The translations under genes and the position numbers were made by a program. Source: Massilia sp. ST3 (GTDB lineage Bacteria; Pseudomonadota; Gammaproteobacteria; Burkholderiales; Burkholderiaceae_D). Taken from it: a stretch of 32,580 nt of DNA. A model generated the notes under the pieces. That model saw only the letters and a list, made by a program, of their open reading frames with translations. It ran no database searches and was not told the DNA's origin. This document shows positions 1 through 7,344 of this stretch, piece after piece. Numbering within the stretch: the stretch's first letter is position 1; each line of letters opens with the position of its first letter. The stretch is from contig NZ_JAGPWC010000058.1 in the NCBI RefSeq assembly GCF_018119405.1, positions 1 through 32,580 on the forward strand. The letters are read 5' to 3'.

Positions 1-61
1 CCACCCCCCCCGGCGGGCCCCCCCACCCCCCCCCCCCCCCCCGCCCCCCCCCCCCCGGGGC
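1..61. other. Low-complexity poly-C stretch at window edge
   Basis: The first 61 bases are almost all C, with a few G and two A. Nothing else in the window resembles this. It carries no gene or recognisable signal. It may be a real homopolymer-rich tract, but a sequencing or contig-end artefact is more likely because it sits exactly at the edge. Confidence 0.7.
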
Positions 62-79
62 CCCCGACGCACATCTGCC

Positions 80-742
80 CTACCTTCCCGCCTTGTCCTT
101 CCCGGCGACACAAGCTGGGGTGACAGGGTGATCGTCGCCCAGCCTGCGCACCTCGACCCAGATCTCGCCATGGTTGTTGCGGTAGAAGGTGCCGCCGTCG
201 CCCCAGGGCGCGACCGCATCGTTGGGGAAGAATCCCAGCTGGCCCTGGCGGGTGACGGCGAACTCCGGGTTGCAGCTGATGTCCTGGGCCAGGGTGGAGG
301 CGCGTGCCAAGGTGCCGATGTCGAGCACCGTCGCGATCAGGGCGAACCACTTGGCATCGCGCACGCGCTTCCAGTGGTCGAAGCGCTGCATCAGCCAGGT
401 GCCGTCCTGGCCTTTTGGGGGCTGCTGGGTGTGGCTGGCGTCGGACCAGTACTGGTTGGGCGGCGCCTTCACCGCGTAGCGTTCGCCGCGGTCGACCTGC
501 AGGGGCGTAAGCGACACCCGTTCGCTGGCGACCACGTGCGCGTAGCAGCGCTCGCCCGGCTGCAGCTTGACGAGTTCCCCCGCCGGCCCGAAGGAGCAGG
601 TCCTGGCGCCGGGCGGCAGGGTCGAATAGCGGTTTTCCAGGCCGGTCTGCGAAGAGGCGCAGCCGGCCAGGCTCAACGCCGATGCCAGCGCGAGGCAGGC
701 CGCCGGCGCCGGATGCCTGCCCTGCTTGTTCATGCGTTTCAT
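80..742 (-). CDS. Small predicted lipoprotein downstream of the DUF2235 lipase
   Basis: A 220-residue protein I do not recognise as a named family. The N-terminus has basic residues, a hydrophobic stretch and the lipobox LAGC with Cys28 as the predicted lipidated residue, so it should be anchored in the periplasm or outer membrane. Further Cys residues in the mature part could form disulfides. The start at 742 is supported by an AAAGGA ribosome site about 6 bases upstream and by a 4-base ATGA overlap with the stop of the upstream lipase gene, which implies translational coupling. Context suggests a partner of that lipase, such as an inhibitor or immunity-like protein or an accessory lipoprotein. 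That role is inference from position only. Confidence 0.75.
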   Translation of the reverse strand: MKRMNKQGRHPAPAACLALASALSLAGCASSQTGLENRYSTLPPGARTCSFGPAGELVKLQPGERCYAHVVASERVSLTPLQVDRGERYAVKAPPNQYWSDASHTQQPPKGQDGTWLMQRFDHWKRVRDAKWFALIATVLDIGTLARASTLAQDISCNPEFAVTRQGQLGFFPNDAVAPWGDGGTFYRNNHGEIWVEVRRLGDDHPVTPACVAGKDKAGR

Positions 743-2094
743 TGCTGTCCTTTGCATTCTCCGAATACTTCCACCTCCAGGGTTTCCACGCAGGGAGCGT
801 CGGAGCCCGGCGGGCGTTCCTTCAGGCGCTGCGGCTTGCTGATGCCTTCGCCGAAGTCCTCGACCAGGCACACCGGGCCCGCGGCGCGCAAGCTGAGCGA
901 ATGGTTCTCGTGGGCCGCCAGGGGAAGGGCGCGCCGCCGTTCCAGCACCGCCGGGTGCACGCACAGCCTCCCGGCGAACTCCGTGCGGTGCAGATCCTTG
1001 TTGACCGGGTAGCCGCCGAGGTTGCGGTGGATGTTCCGGTAGATCAGTCCATACAGTCCCGACTCGGGATCGTGGCTCCTGCCGAAGGGGTCCTGGTTCA
1101 CCGCCGCGCCCGGCGGCAGCAGGCCGGTGTCGCGCAGCTCGCCGAGCATCCAGTTCAGCGAGACGCCGCCCAGCATGCTGTCGTGGTAGCCGCCGCCGAC
1201 GTCGGAGTGGGCGCCGGCGAACCAGACTTCCTTCAGGTGGCCGGGGATGATGCCGCCTTTGGCGTCCAGCATGTGCTGGCCATCCTTGGCGCAGCCCGCG
1301 AACATGGGCTCGCGGCCGAGAAGCAGCGGCGTGAAGATCCATTCCCGGTTGTCGTCGAGCGACAGCGCGTGGTAGGCGCGCTTGACGTTGCACAGCGAGT
1401 CGCCATAACGGTGGTTGGGGATGTCGACGTCGATCTCGAATGCCTTGTTGCCGAGCCGGTGCCGGATACGCGCGCCCCATTTAGGGAAACCGAGGGCCTC
1501 GACGGTATCCCACAGGCCCAGCACCTCGACGCTGATCGAGGCGGGCGCGCCTGTCGCGCCGTCGATGTTTGCGTGCGCCTTGTGCAAGATATCGAAGCGG
1601 TCCGGCCCGATATTGTCCTCCAGGGTCTTTTTCTGCGTGTCGTAGACCGTTTCGGCCAGCCGCTCCTTCGACAGCTTCGTGTTGGCGGGCAGGCCCGCGC
1701 GGTGCAGCAGCGCCGCCAGGACGCGCGCCGAATAGGCGCCGCGGCTGAAGCCGAAAATGTAGATGCGGTCGCCGGGTGCGTAGTTCTCGAGCAGGAAGCG
1801 GTAGGCCGGCTTCACCCTGTCCTGGAAACCCCATCCCGTGCCCATGCCAAGCACGCCCCGCTCGCTGCCGACGCCCTCGACGTAGAAGGTGGCGATGTCG
1901 GGGCGCTGCTGCAGGCTGACCAGCGAATGCAGGCGCTTGACGTTGGTATCGGATTCCTCGTCGTTGTTGGTGCCGTCGAAGAAGATCGCGATCTGCTTGG
2001 GCTGCTCCAGCGCCGTGGCCATCTGCTTGCTGGTGATCGAGCATCCAGCCAGCGCGAGCAAGGCGAGAGGGAAGAGGCGAATCAGTCTGCGCAT
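739..2094 (-). CDS. DUF2235 (Tle1-like) alpha/beta hydrolase lipoprotein
   Basis: A 451-residue predicted phospholipase or lipase of the DUF2235 family, whose best-known members are the T6SS effectors of the Tle1 type. Visible hallmarks are the early FFDGTNND motif (Asp40), the nucleophile elbow GFSRG with Ser117, a WDT motif with Asp196 as candidate acid, and GAHSDVGGGY with His296. Unusually for this family it begins with a lipoprotein signal peptide ending in LAGC (Cys18), so it is probably exported by Sec and lipidated rather than loaded in the cytoplasm onto a T6SS. It is followed, with a 4-base overlap, by a second lipoprotein gene. No VgrG, Hcp or PAAR gene is in the window. Family assignment is strong; substrate and role are open. 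Confidence 0.85.
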   Translation of the reverse strand: MRRLIRLFPLALLALAGCSITSKQMATALEQPKQIAIFFDGTNNDEESDTNVKRLHSLVSLQQRPDIATFYVEGVGSERGVLGMGTGWGFQDRVKPAYRFLLENYAPGDRIYIFGFSRGAYSARVLAALLHRAGLPANTKLSKERLAETVYDTQKKTLEDNIGPDRFDILHKAHANIDGATGAPASISVEVLGLWDTVEALGFPKWGARIRHRLGNKAFEIDVDIPNHRYGDSLCNVKRAYHALSLDDNREWIFTPLLLGREPMFAGCAKDGQHMLDAKGGIIPGHLKEVWFAGAHSDVGGGYHDSMLGGVSLNWMLGELRDTGLLPPGAAVNQDPFGRSHDPESGLYGLIYRNIHRNLGGYPVNKDLHRTEFAGRLCVHPAVLERRRALPLAAHENHSLSLRAAGPVCLVEDFGEGISKPQRLKERPPGSDAPCVETLEVEVFGECKGQQ

Positions 2095-2414
2095 GCGGTT
2101 CCACCAGTCCAGGAAAGAATGAAGGTATTAAGTATTTGATAACGATCACTTCATCATGAGTCATTCGGAAAAGCAAGTTTTCTGTGGACGGTCGATGAGG
2201 GATAAGGGCAGAATCCTGGGCGCGCCATGGGAAAACGCACCTTGCTGGTGCCGCTGCTTATCAGCTGTGTCCGGTCAGAGTGCAATAAATGTTGAAATTT
2301 AACAATCGGTTGCACTCTTGCAACAGTGTGTGACTATTTTGGTGCGCTGCGTCATACTGCGGAAATTGGAGTAGTATGCGACTCAGTAGGACCACCTAAC
2401 AAAGCAGGCAAGCG
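2095..2414. promoter_or_regulatory. Divergent intergenic region with a 9-bp inverted repeat
   Basis: This 320-base gap separates the minus-strand lipoprotein pair from the plus-strand TusA-like gene and must hold both promoters. It is AT-richer than its surroundings. The clearest structure is the inverted repeat AGAGTGCAA (2277-2285) and TTGCACTCT (2310-2318), 24 bases apart. The right arm overlaps a possible -35 (TTGCAC), but I see no good -10 at the right distance. No gene is evident. Confidence 0.4.
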
Positions 2415-2672
2415 ATGAGCGACACCACTTTCGACACCGATACCATGGAATTCCAGAGAGACCTGGATGCGCGCGGACTGAACTGCCCGCTGCCCATCCT
2501 CAAAGCGAAGAAAGCGCTTGCCGAGATGGAGAGCGGCCAGGTGCTGCGCATCGTGGCCACCGACACCGGGTCCGTGCGCGACTTCCAGGCCTTTGCCAAG
2601 CAAACCGGCAACGCGCTGCTCTCCCACTCGCACGTGAACGGCGAGTTCACCTTCCTGATGCAGCGCAAGTAG
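2415..2672 (+). CDS. TusA/SirA-family sulfur carrier protein
   Basis: An 85-residue protein of the TusA (SirA/YedF) family. Members carry a persulfide on a conserved Cys and relay sulfur for tRNA thiolation, molybdopterin or sulfur oxidation. The family signature is present as NCPLPILKAKKAL, with the active Cys24 in the CPxP motif, followed by the usual short alpha/beta body and a C-terminal strand. Length is typical. ATG at 2415 has an AGG element about 7 bases upstream. It stands alone: no desulfurase or thiolase gene adjoins it, so the sulfur acceptor cannot be told. It could be TusA proper or a paralogue. Confidence 0.85.
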   Translation: MSDTTFDTDTMEFQRDLDARGLNCPLPILKAKKALAEMESGQVLRIVATDTGSVRDFQAFAKQTGNALLSHSHVNGEFTFLMQRK

Positions 2673-2684
2673 GCGCTGTCCATG

Positions 2685-2720
2685 GGCGGGGCAGGCTGGC
2701 CCCGCCGCTCTCCACCTTTT
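2685..2720 (+). terminator. Possible weak terminator after the TusA-like gene
   Basis: GGCGGGGC (2685-2692) pairs with GCCCCGCC (2699-2706) around a 6-base loop, 13 bases after the stop codon. The T run (TTTT at 2717-2720) lies about 10 bases beyond the stem, which is far for a standard intrinsic terminator. Confidence 0.45.
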
Positions 2721-2761
2721 GTTACTTGTGCCGATTAGGGGAAAACCTCTAGCAAAAAAAC

Positions 2762-2809
2762 GCACGATCGTGCTTTAATTTAGCTGGAAGCCTGAATTTC
2801 TCTTATAAT
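2762..2809 (+). promoter_or_regulatory. etfBA promoter region with a 12-bp palindrome
   Basis: A perfect -10 hexamer TATAAT lies at 2804-2809, 45 bases before the etfB start. No close match to TTGACA sits 16-18 bases upstream, so the promoter may need an activator. The perfect 12-base palindrome GCACGATCGTGC at 2762-2773, centred about 48 bases upstream of the expected transcript start, is a candidate operator. Which regulator binds it is unknown. Confidence 0.55.
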
Positions 2810-2854
2810 CTAGGCCATTTTAGTCTGTCTCCATCCATTTTCTAAAGGCACCCT

Positions 2855-3604
2855 ATGAAAGTCCTGGTACCCGTCAAACGCGTGGTCGACTACAACGTCA
2901 AGGTCCGCGTCAAATCCGACGGCAGCGGCGTGGATATCGCCAACGTCAAAATGTCGATGAACCCGTTCGACGAGATCGCGCTGGAAGAAGCCACGCGCCT
3001 GAAGGAATCCGGCAAGGTCACCGAAGTGGTGGCGGTGTCGGTCGGTGTGGCCCAGTGCCAGGAAACCCTGCGTACCGGCATGGCGATCGGCGCCGACCGC
3101 GGCATCCTGGTCGAGACCGCGGTCGAGACCGAGCCGCTGGCCGTGGCCAAGATCATGAAGGCGCTGGCCGACAAGGAACAGCCGCAGCTGATCATCCTGG
3201 GCAAGCAGGCGATCGACGACGATTCGAACCAGACCGGCCAGATGCTGGCTTCGCTGCTGGGCTGGCCGCAAGCCACCTTCGCATCGAAAGTGGTGCTGGA
3301 AGACGGCAAGGTCACCGTGACCCGCGAAGTCGACGGCGGCCTGGAAACCGTGGCCCTGAGCCTGCCGGCCATCATCACCACCGACCTGCGCCTGAACGAG
3401 CCGCGCTATGTCACCCTGCCGAACATCATGAAGGCCAAGAAGAAGCCGCTCGAGACCGTCAAGCCGGAAGACCTGGGCGTCGACGTGACCCCGCGCCTGA
3501 AGACCCTGAAAGTGGTCGAGCCGGCCAAGCGTTCGGCCGGCGTCAAGGTGCCGGATGTGGCGACCCTGGTGCAAAAACTCCGCACCGAAGCCAAAGTCAT
3601 CTAA
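2855..3604 (+). CDS. etfB: Electron transfer flavoprotein subunit beta
   Basis: This 249-residue protein is the small subunit of ETF, the FAD/AMP-containing heterodimer that takes electrons from acyl-CoA dehydrogenases and hands them to ETF-quinone oxidoreductase. It opens with MKVLVPVKRVVDYNVKVRVK, typical of bacterial EtfB, and has the ADRGILVE and KQAIDDDSNQTGQM segments that build the nucleotide site. Length matches the family. An AAAGG ribosome site lies 6 bases before ATG. etfA follows after 33 bases and an acyl-CoA dehydrogenase comes next, so donor and acceptor are neighbours. Confidence 0.97.
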   Translation: MKVLVPVKRVVDYNVKVRVKSDGSGVDIANVKMSMNPFDEIALEEATRLKESGKVTEVVAVSVGVAQCQETLRTGMAIGADRGILVETAVETEPLAVAKIMKALADKEQPQLIILGKQAIDDDSNQTGQMLASLLGWPQATFASKVVLEDGKVTVTREVDGGLETVALSLPAIITTDLRLNEPRYVTLPNIMKAKKKPLETVKPEDLGVDVTPRLKTLKVVEPAKRSAGVKVPDVATLVQKLRTEAKVI

Positions 3605-3637
3605 TCGGCCTTCCGAAAAAAATTCATAGGAATCATC

Positions 3638-4567
3638 ATGGTCGCACTCGTTATTGCTGAACACGACAACGGCTCCCTGAAGGGCGCTACCCACCACACC
3701 GTGACCGCGGCCGCCCAGTGCGGCGGCGAGGTCCACATCCTGGTCGCCGGCTCGAACTGCGGCGCCGCCGCCGAAGCCGCAGCAGGGATCGCCGGCGTGG
3801 CGAAAGTGCTGGTCGCCGACGCGCCGCACTTCGCCGATGGCCTGGCCGAGAACGTCGCCGAGCAGGTGCTGGCTGTCGCCGGCAACTACTCGCACATCCT
3901 GGCCCCGGCTACCGCCTACGGCAAGAACATCCTGCCGCGCGTGGCCGCCAAGCTGGACGTGGCCCAGATCTCGGAAATCACCAAGGTCGATTCGCCCGAC
4001 ACCTTCGAGCGTCCGATCTACGCCGGCAACGCCATCGCCACCGTGCAGTCGAGCGACAAGGTCAAGGTCATCACCGTGCGCGGCACCGCTTTCGACAGCG
4101 CCGCGACCGGCGGGTCGGCTGCCGTCGAGCAGATCGCCGCTGTCGGCGACTCGGGCAAGTCGTCCTTCGTCGGCCGCGAACTGGCCAAGTCGGACCGTCC
4201 GGAACTGACCGCCGCCAAGATCATCGTCTCGGGCGGCCGCGGCATCGGCTCGGCCGAGAACTTCAAGATCCTGGAACCGCTGGCCGACAAGCTGGGCGCC
4301 GCCATGGGCGCCTCGCGCGCCGCGGTGGACGCCGGCTTCGTGCCGAACGACTGGCAGGTTGGCCAGACCGGCAAGATCGTCGCCCCGACCCTGTACATCG
4401 CCGTCGGCATCTCGGGCGCAATCCAGCACCTGGCCGGCATGAAGGACTCGAAGACCATCGTCGCCATCAACAAGGATCCGGAAGCGCCGATCTTCTCGGT
4501 GGCCGACTACGGCCTGGTGGGCGACCTGTTCGAAGTCGTTCCGCAGCTGGTCAAGGAACTGGGTTAA
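3638..4567 (+). CDS. etfA: Electron transfer flavoprotein subunit alpha
   Basis: This 309-residue large subunit of ETF pairs with the beta subunit encoded just upstream. The N-terminal half is the less conserved alpha domain. The C-terminal half holds the FAD-binding signature, seen here as SGGRGIGSAENFKIL followed by the GQTGKIVAP and GISGAIQHLAGM segments and the closing NKDPEAPIFSVADYGLVGD. Length is standard for bacterial EtfA. The start is preceded by AGGAA at 3628-3632. A strong intrinsic terminator follows at 4623-4659, so etfBA is probably a two-gene unit and the acyl-CoA dehydrogenase has its own or read-through transcription. Confidence 0.97.
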   Translation: MVALVIAEHDNGSLKGATHHTVTAAAQCGGEVHILVAGSNCGAAAEAAAGIAGVAKVLVADAPHFADGLAENVAEQVLAVAGNYSHILAPATAYGKNILPRVAAKLDVAQISEITKVDSPDTFERPIYAGNAIATVQSSDKVKVITVRGTAFDSAATGGSAAVEQIAAVGDSGKSSFVGRELAKSDRPELTAAKIIVSGGRGIGSAENFKILEPLADKLGAAMGASRAAVDAGFVPNDWQVGQTGKIVAPTLYIAVGISGAIQHLAGMKDSKTIVAINKDPEAPIFSVADYGLVGDLFEVVPQLVKELG

Positions 4568-4622
4568 GTCCCGTGGGGTGGTGAGCGCAATGCGAACGCC
4601 TCCACCACCCGTATCCCATACA

Positions 4623-4659
4623 CGTCGTTCCGGCCTTCGCCGGAACGACGGTTTTTTTT
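4623..4659 (+). terminator. Intrinsic terminator of etfBA, made from a REP-like palindrome
   Basis: CGTCGTTCCGGC (4623-4634) and GCCGGAACGACG (4639-4650) form a perfect 12-bp stem with a CTTC loop, followed by eight T (4652-4659). The stem and loop match the dispersed palindrome family at 6562, 12444, 16192 and 18270, so this looks like a REP-type element serving as terminator. A weaker 8-bp hairpin, GGGTGGTG/CACCACCC, lies just upstream at 4576-4610. Confidence 0.85.
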
Positions 4660-4701
4660 GCGCGCGCGGTTTATCGCGCGGCACCCGACTAGGAGACAAA
4701 G

Positions 4702-6489
4702 GTGAGCTACCAAGCCCCGCTGAAAGACATGCAGTTCGTCCTCAACGAACTGGCGAACCTGGAACAGATCAGCCAGCTGCCCGGCTGCGAGGACGCGACC
4801 GCCGACACCGTCGGCGCGGTCCTGGAAGAGAGTGCGAAATTCTGCGGCGAAGTCATCGCCCCGCTGAACCACGCCGGCGATAAAGAGCCGAGCTTCTGGA
4901 AAGACGGCAGCGTCACCACCTCGAAGGGCTTCAAGGAAGCCTTCCGCGCCTTCGCCGAATCCGGCTGGCAGGGCGTGCAGCACCCGGCCGAATTCGGCGG
5001 CCAGGGCCTGCCGAAGCTGGTGGCCACCCCGTGCATGGAAATGCTCCATGGCGCCAACCTGTCCTTCGCACTGGCCCCGCTGCTGACCGACGGCGCCATC
5101 GAGGCGCTGCTGACCGCCGGTTCCGACGAGCAGAAGGCGCTGTTCCTCGAACCGCTCATCAGCGGCAAGTGGACCGGCACCATGAACCTGACCGAGCCGC
5201 AGGCCGGTTCCGACCTGGCCGCCGTGCGCACCCGCGCCGAGCCGCAGGGCGACGGCACATTCAAGATCTTCGGCACCAAGATCTTCATCACCTACGGCGA
5301 GCACGACATGGCGGAGAACATCATCCACCTGGTGCTGGCCCGAACCCCGGACGCGCCGGCTGGCGTGAAGGGCATCTCGCTGTTCATCGTGCCGAAGTTC
5401 CTGGTCAACGCCGACGGCTCGCTGGGCGCGCGCAACGACGCGCACTGCGTCTCGATCGAGCACAAGCTGGGCATCAAGGCCTCGCCGACCGCCGTGCTGC
5501 AGTTCGGCGACCACGGCGGCGCCATCGGCACCCTGGTGGGCGAAGAGAACCGCGGCCTGGAATACATGTTCATCATGATGAACGCGGCCCGCTTCGGCGT
5601 CGGCATGCAGGGCGTCGGCCTGGCCGAGCGCGCCTACCAGCAGGCCGTGGCTTTCGCCAAGGACCGCGTGCAGTCGCGCGAAGTGGCCGGCTCGCCGGGC
5701 CCGGTGGCCATCATCAACCACCCGGACGTGCGCCGCATGCTGATGTCGATGCGCTCGCAGACCGAGGCCGCGCGCGCGCTGGCCTATGTCGGCGCCAGCA
5801 TCTCGGACATCGCCCACAACCACGCCGATGAGGCGACCCGCAAGGCCAACCTGGCCGTCTACGAATACCTGGTCCCGGTCATCAAGGGCTGGTCGACCGA
5901 GATGAGCGAGAACGTCGCGCGCGACGGCGTGCAGGTGCACGGCGGCATGGGCTTCATCGAGGAGACCGGCGCCGCCCAGCACTACCGCGACGCCAAGATC
6001 CTGACCATCTACGAAGGCACGACCGCGATCCAGGCCAACGACCTGGTGGGCCGCAAGACCGTGCGCGACGGCGGCGCCGTGGCCAAGGGCCTGATCGCCC
6101 AGGTGCGCGCGACCGCCGCCCAGCTGGCGGAAGTGCAGGGCGACCTGGCCGCGCTCTCGCGCCGCCTGGTGGACGGCGCGGACGCGCTGGAGCAGGTGGT
6201 GGACTTCGTGGTGGCCAACGCCAAGTCGGACGTACGCGCCGTGTTCGCGGGCAGCGTGACCTACCTGAAGCTGGCCGGCATCGTGCTGGGCGGCTGGCAG
6301 ATGGGCCGCGCGGCGCTGGTGGCGCAGCAGAAGCTCCAGGGCGGCGAGGGCGATGCGTCGTTCTTCAAGGCCAAGATCGCCACGGCGCGCTTCTTTGGCG
6401 ACCAGGTGCTGAGCCAGGCGGGCGGTATGCGCGATGCGATCGTGGAAGGCGCGTCGGGTGTGCTGGCGCTGGAGGTCGAGCAGTTCTGA
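4702..6489 (+). CDS. Acyl-CoA dehydrogenase with C-terminal extension domain
   Basis: A 595-residue FAD-dependent acyl-CoA dehydrogenase of the long class that has the extra acyl-CoA dehydrogenase C-terminal domain, often labelled DmdC-like although substrates vary. It would introduce the alpha-beta double bond into an acyl-CoA and reduce the ETF encoded just upstream. Seen motifs are TEPQAGSDLAAV (flavin/substrate loop), GVGMQGVGLAERAYQQAV, and IYEGTTAIQAN with Glu438 as the likely catalytic base. The start is GTG at 4702 with AGGAG at 4691-4695, a better fit than any nearby ATG. A strong terminator follows. The natural substrate, fatty acyl or methylmercaptopropionyl chain, cannot be read from sequence. 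Confidence 0.93.
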   Translation: MSYQAPLKDMQFVLNELANLEQISQLPGCEDATADTVGAVLEESAKFCGEVIAPLNHAGDKEPSFWKDGSVTTSKGFKEAFRAFAESGWQGVQHPAEFGGQGLPKLVATPCMEMLHGANLSFALAPLLTDGAIEALLTAGSDEQKALFLEPLISGKWTGTMNLTEPQAGSDLAAVRTRAEPQGDGTFKIFGTKIFITYGEHDMAENIIHLVLARTPDAPAGVKGISLFIVPKFLVNADGSLGARNDAHCVSIEHKLGIKASPTAVLQFGDHGGAIGTLVGEENRGLEYMFIMMNAARFGVGMQGVGLAERAYQQAVAFAKDRVQSREVAGSPGPVAIINHPDVRRMLMSMRSQTEAARALAYVGASISDIAHNHADEATRKANLAVYEYLVPVIKGWSTEMSENVARDGVQVHGGMGFIEETGAAQHYRDAKILTIYEGTTAIQANDLVGRKTVRDGGAVAKGLIAQVRATAAQLAEVQGDLAALSRRLVDGADALEQVVDFVVANAKSDVRAVFAGSVTYLKLAGIVLGGWQMGRAALVAQQKLQGGEGDASFFKAKIATARFFGDQVLSQAGGMRDAIVEGASGVLALEVEQF

Positions 6490-6509
6490 CGTCTGTTTGC
6501 CTGGACGTG

Positions 6510-6537
6510 AAAAAAGCAGCCGCAGGGCTGCTTTTTT
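6510..6537. terminator. Bidirectional terminator between convergent genes
   Basis: AGCAGCC (6515-6521) pairs with GGCTGCT (6526-6532) around a GCAG loop, flanked by six A on the left and six T on the right. It ends the acyl-CoA dehydrogenase transcript and could also stop transcription from the convergent minus-strand TM2 gene. Confidence 0.9.
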
Positions 6538-6561
6538 GTCGGCCGTATTGGCTGCGGTGCT

Positions 6562-6675
6562 AACTTGGGTCCGGGCCTTCGCCGGGACGACGTTGGAGAG
6601 AGTGTGGGATGACTGCTGAGTGACTTCGACTACGTGCGTATAAACGTCATCCCGGCGAAGGCCGGGATCCAAGTT
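6562..6675. repeat. Inverted pair of REP-like elements (family A)
   Basis: Two 31-base copies face each other: 6562-6592 (starting AACTTGGGTCC, core GGCCTTCGCCGG, ending GACGACG) and 6645-6675 (starting CGTCATCCCGGC, ending ATCCAAGTT). The reverse complement of the second differs from the first at 3 of 31 positions. They flank 52 bases of unrelated sequence between two convergent genes. Further copies are at 4623, 12444, 16192-16308 and 18270-18383. Confidence 0.9.
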
Positions 6676-6689
6676 TCCATGAGCAGCCT

Positions 6690-7103
6690 TTAACCGTACG
6701 CCCCACCCGTATAAAGCAAGTCAAACAACCTCGCAATCGTCCCGATCAGCACGATCGCCCCAACGGTCATCACCAGCACCAGCATCAGCGGCAGCAGCCA
6801 GTTCGAGCGCGAGGCCCTGCCGCTCCCCGCGTTGTACCCCGCATCCCACTTCTCATCCGGCGTCAGCCCCAGCACCAGCGCCTCGATGCAGGCCGCGATC
6901 ACGGATACCAATAGCGGCAGGATCACATAGAAGGGATGCGGCTTGACGGCCCCATACAGGATGCCGGTGACGAACAGGCTGCACAGGTGCAGCAGCCCCA
7001 GGCGGTCGGTGCCGCCTTTCAGGTAGAAGCGGTGGGCGCCGAGGCCGCCCAGCAGCAGGGCCAGCAGGACGGCGAAGGTCTTGTTCTTGTGTGCGACAGC
7101 CAT
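6690..7103 (-). CDS. TM2 domain membrane protein
   Basis: This 137-residue small membrane protein begins with the TM2 domain: a first helix (about residues 8-25) carrying GGLGAHRFYLKGGTDRLGLLHL, the Gly-Arg-Phe-Tyr signature of the family, then further hydrophobic stretches near residues 56-80. A third membrane segment near residues 103-125 follows a charged loop (TPDEKWDAGYNAG). TM2 proteins are widespread and their function is mostly unknown. ATG at 7103 is the only sensible start. The gene stands alone, convergent with the acyl-CoA dehydrogenase and divergent from rpsP. Confidence 0.85.
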   Translation of the reverse strand: MAVAHKNKTFAVLLALLLGGLGAHRFYLKGGTDRLGLLHLCSLFVTGILYGAVKPHPFYVILPLLVSVIAACIEALVLGLTPDEKWDAGYNAGSGRASRSNWLLPLMLVLVMTVGAIVLIGTIARLFDLLYTGGAYG

Positions 7104-7143
7104 GGAAATATTGCCAATCGTTCAGTAAAGCCAAGAGTATCGT

Positions 7144-7161
7144 CCATATTGGCCAAAATGG
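7144..7161. promoter_or_regulatory. Near-perfect 18-bp palindrome upstream of the TM2 gene
   Basis: CCATATTGG joined to CCAAAATGG is an 18-base palindrome with one mismatched pair, 41 bases upstream of the TM2 start on the minus strand and in the gap shared with rpsP. It may be an operator; no regulator is suggested by context. Confidence 0.35.
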
Positions 7162-7274
7162 CACGCTTTCGCCGGTAGAGGGGGAGGGGAGTGGCTGGCT
7201 TGGTGGCGGTGTGGCGAAAAATAGGCGATAATGTTTGATTCGGCCGGGACTGCGCGCCGGGTTGTCGTTAACAC

Positions 7275-7304
7275 TTGCTGCTGGGAGCCGTCGCGCGCTA
7301 TAAT
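7275..7304 (+). promoter_or_regulatory. Promoter of the rpsP operon
   Basis: A perfect -10 TATAAT at 7299-7304 is preceded, 18 bases upstream, by TTGCTG (7275-7280), which keeps the TTG of the -35. It lies 40 bases before the rpsP start, the expected place for the operon promoter. Confidence 0.65.
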
Positions 7305-7344
7305 CGTCGACTTTCTCCGTCCAGCTCACTTTTTCGGAATTATT

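Noticed and set aside
739..2094. A T6SS effector cassette
   Set aside because: No VgrG, Hcp, PAAR, chaperone or structural T6SS gene is present and the protein has a lipoprotein signal, so only the family relationship is claimed.
2810..4699. A 629-codon open frame antisense to etfB and etfA
   Set aside because: Composition is Asp/Gly/His/Arg-biased, no domain is visible, and it runs through the terminator hairpin; etfBA on the other strand are certain.
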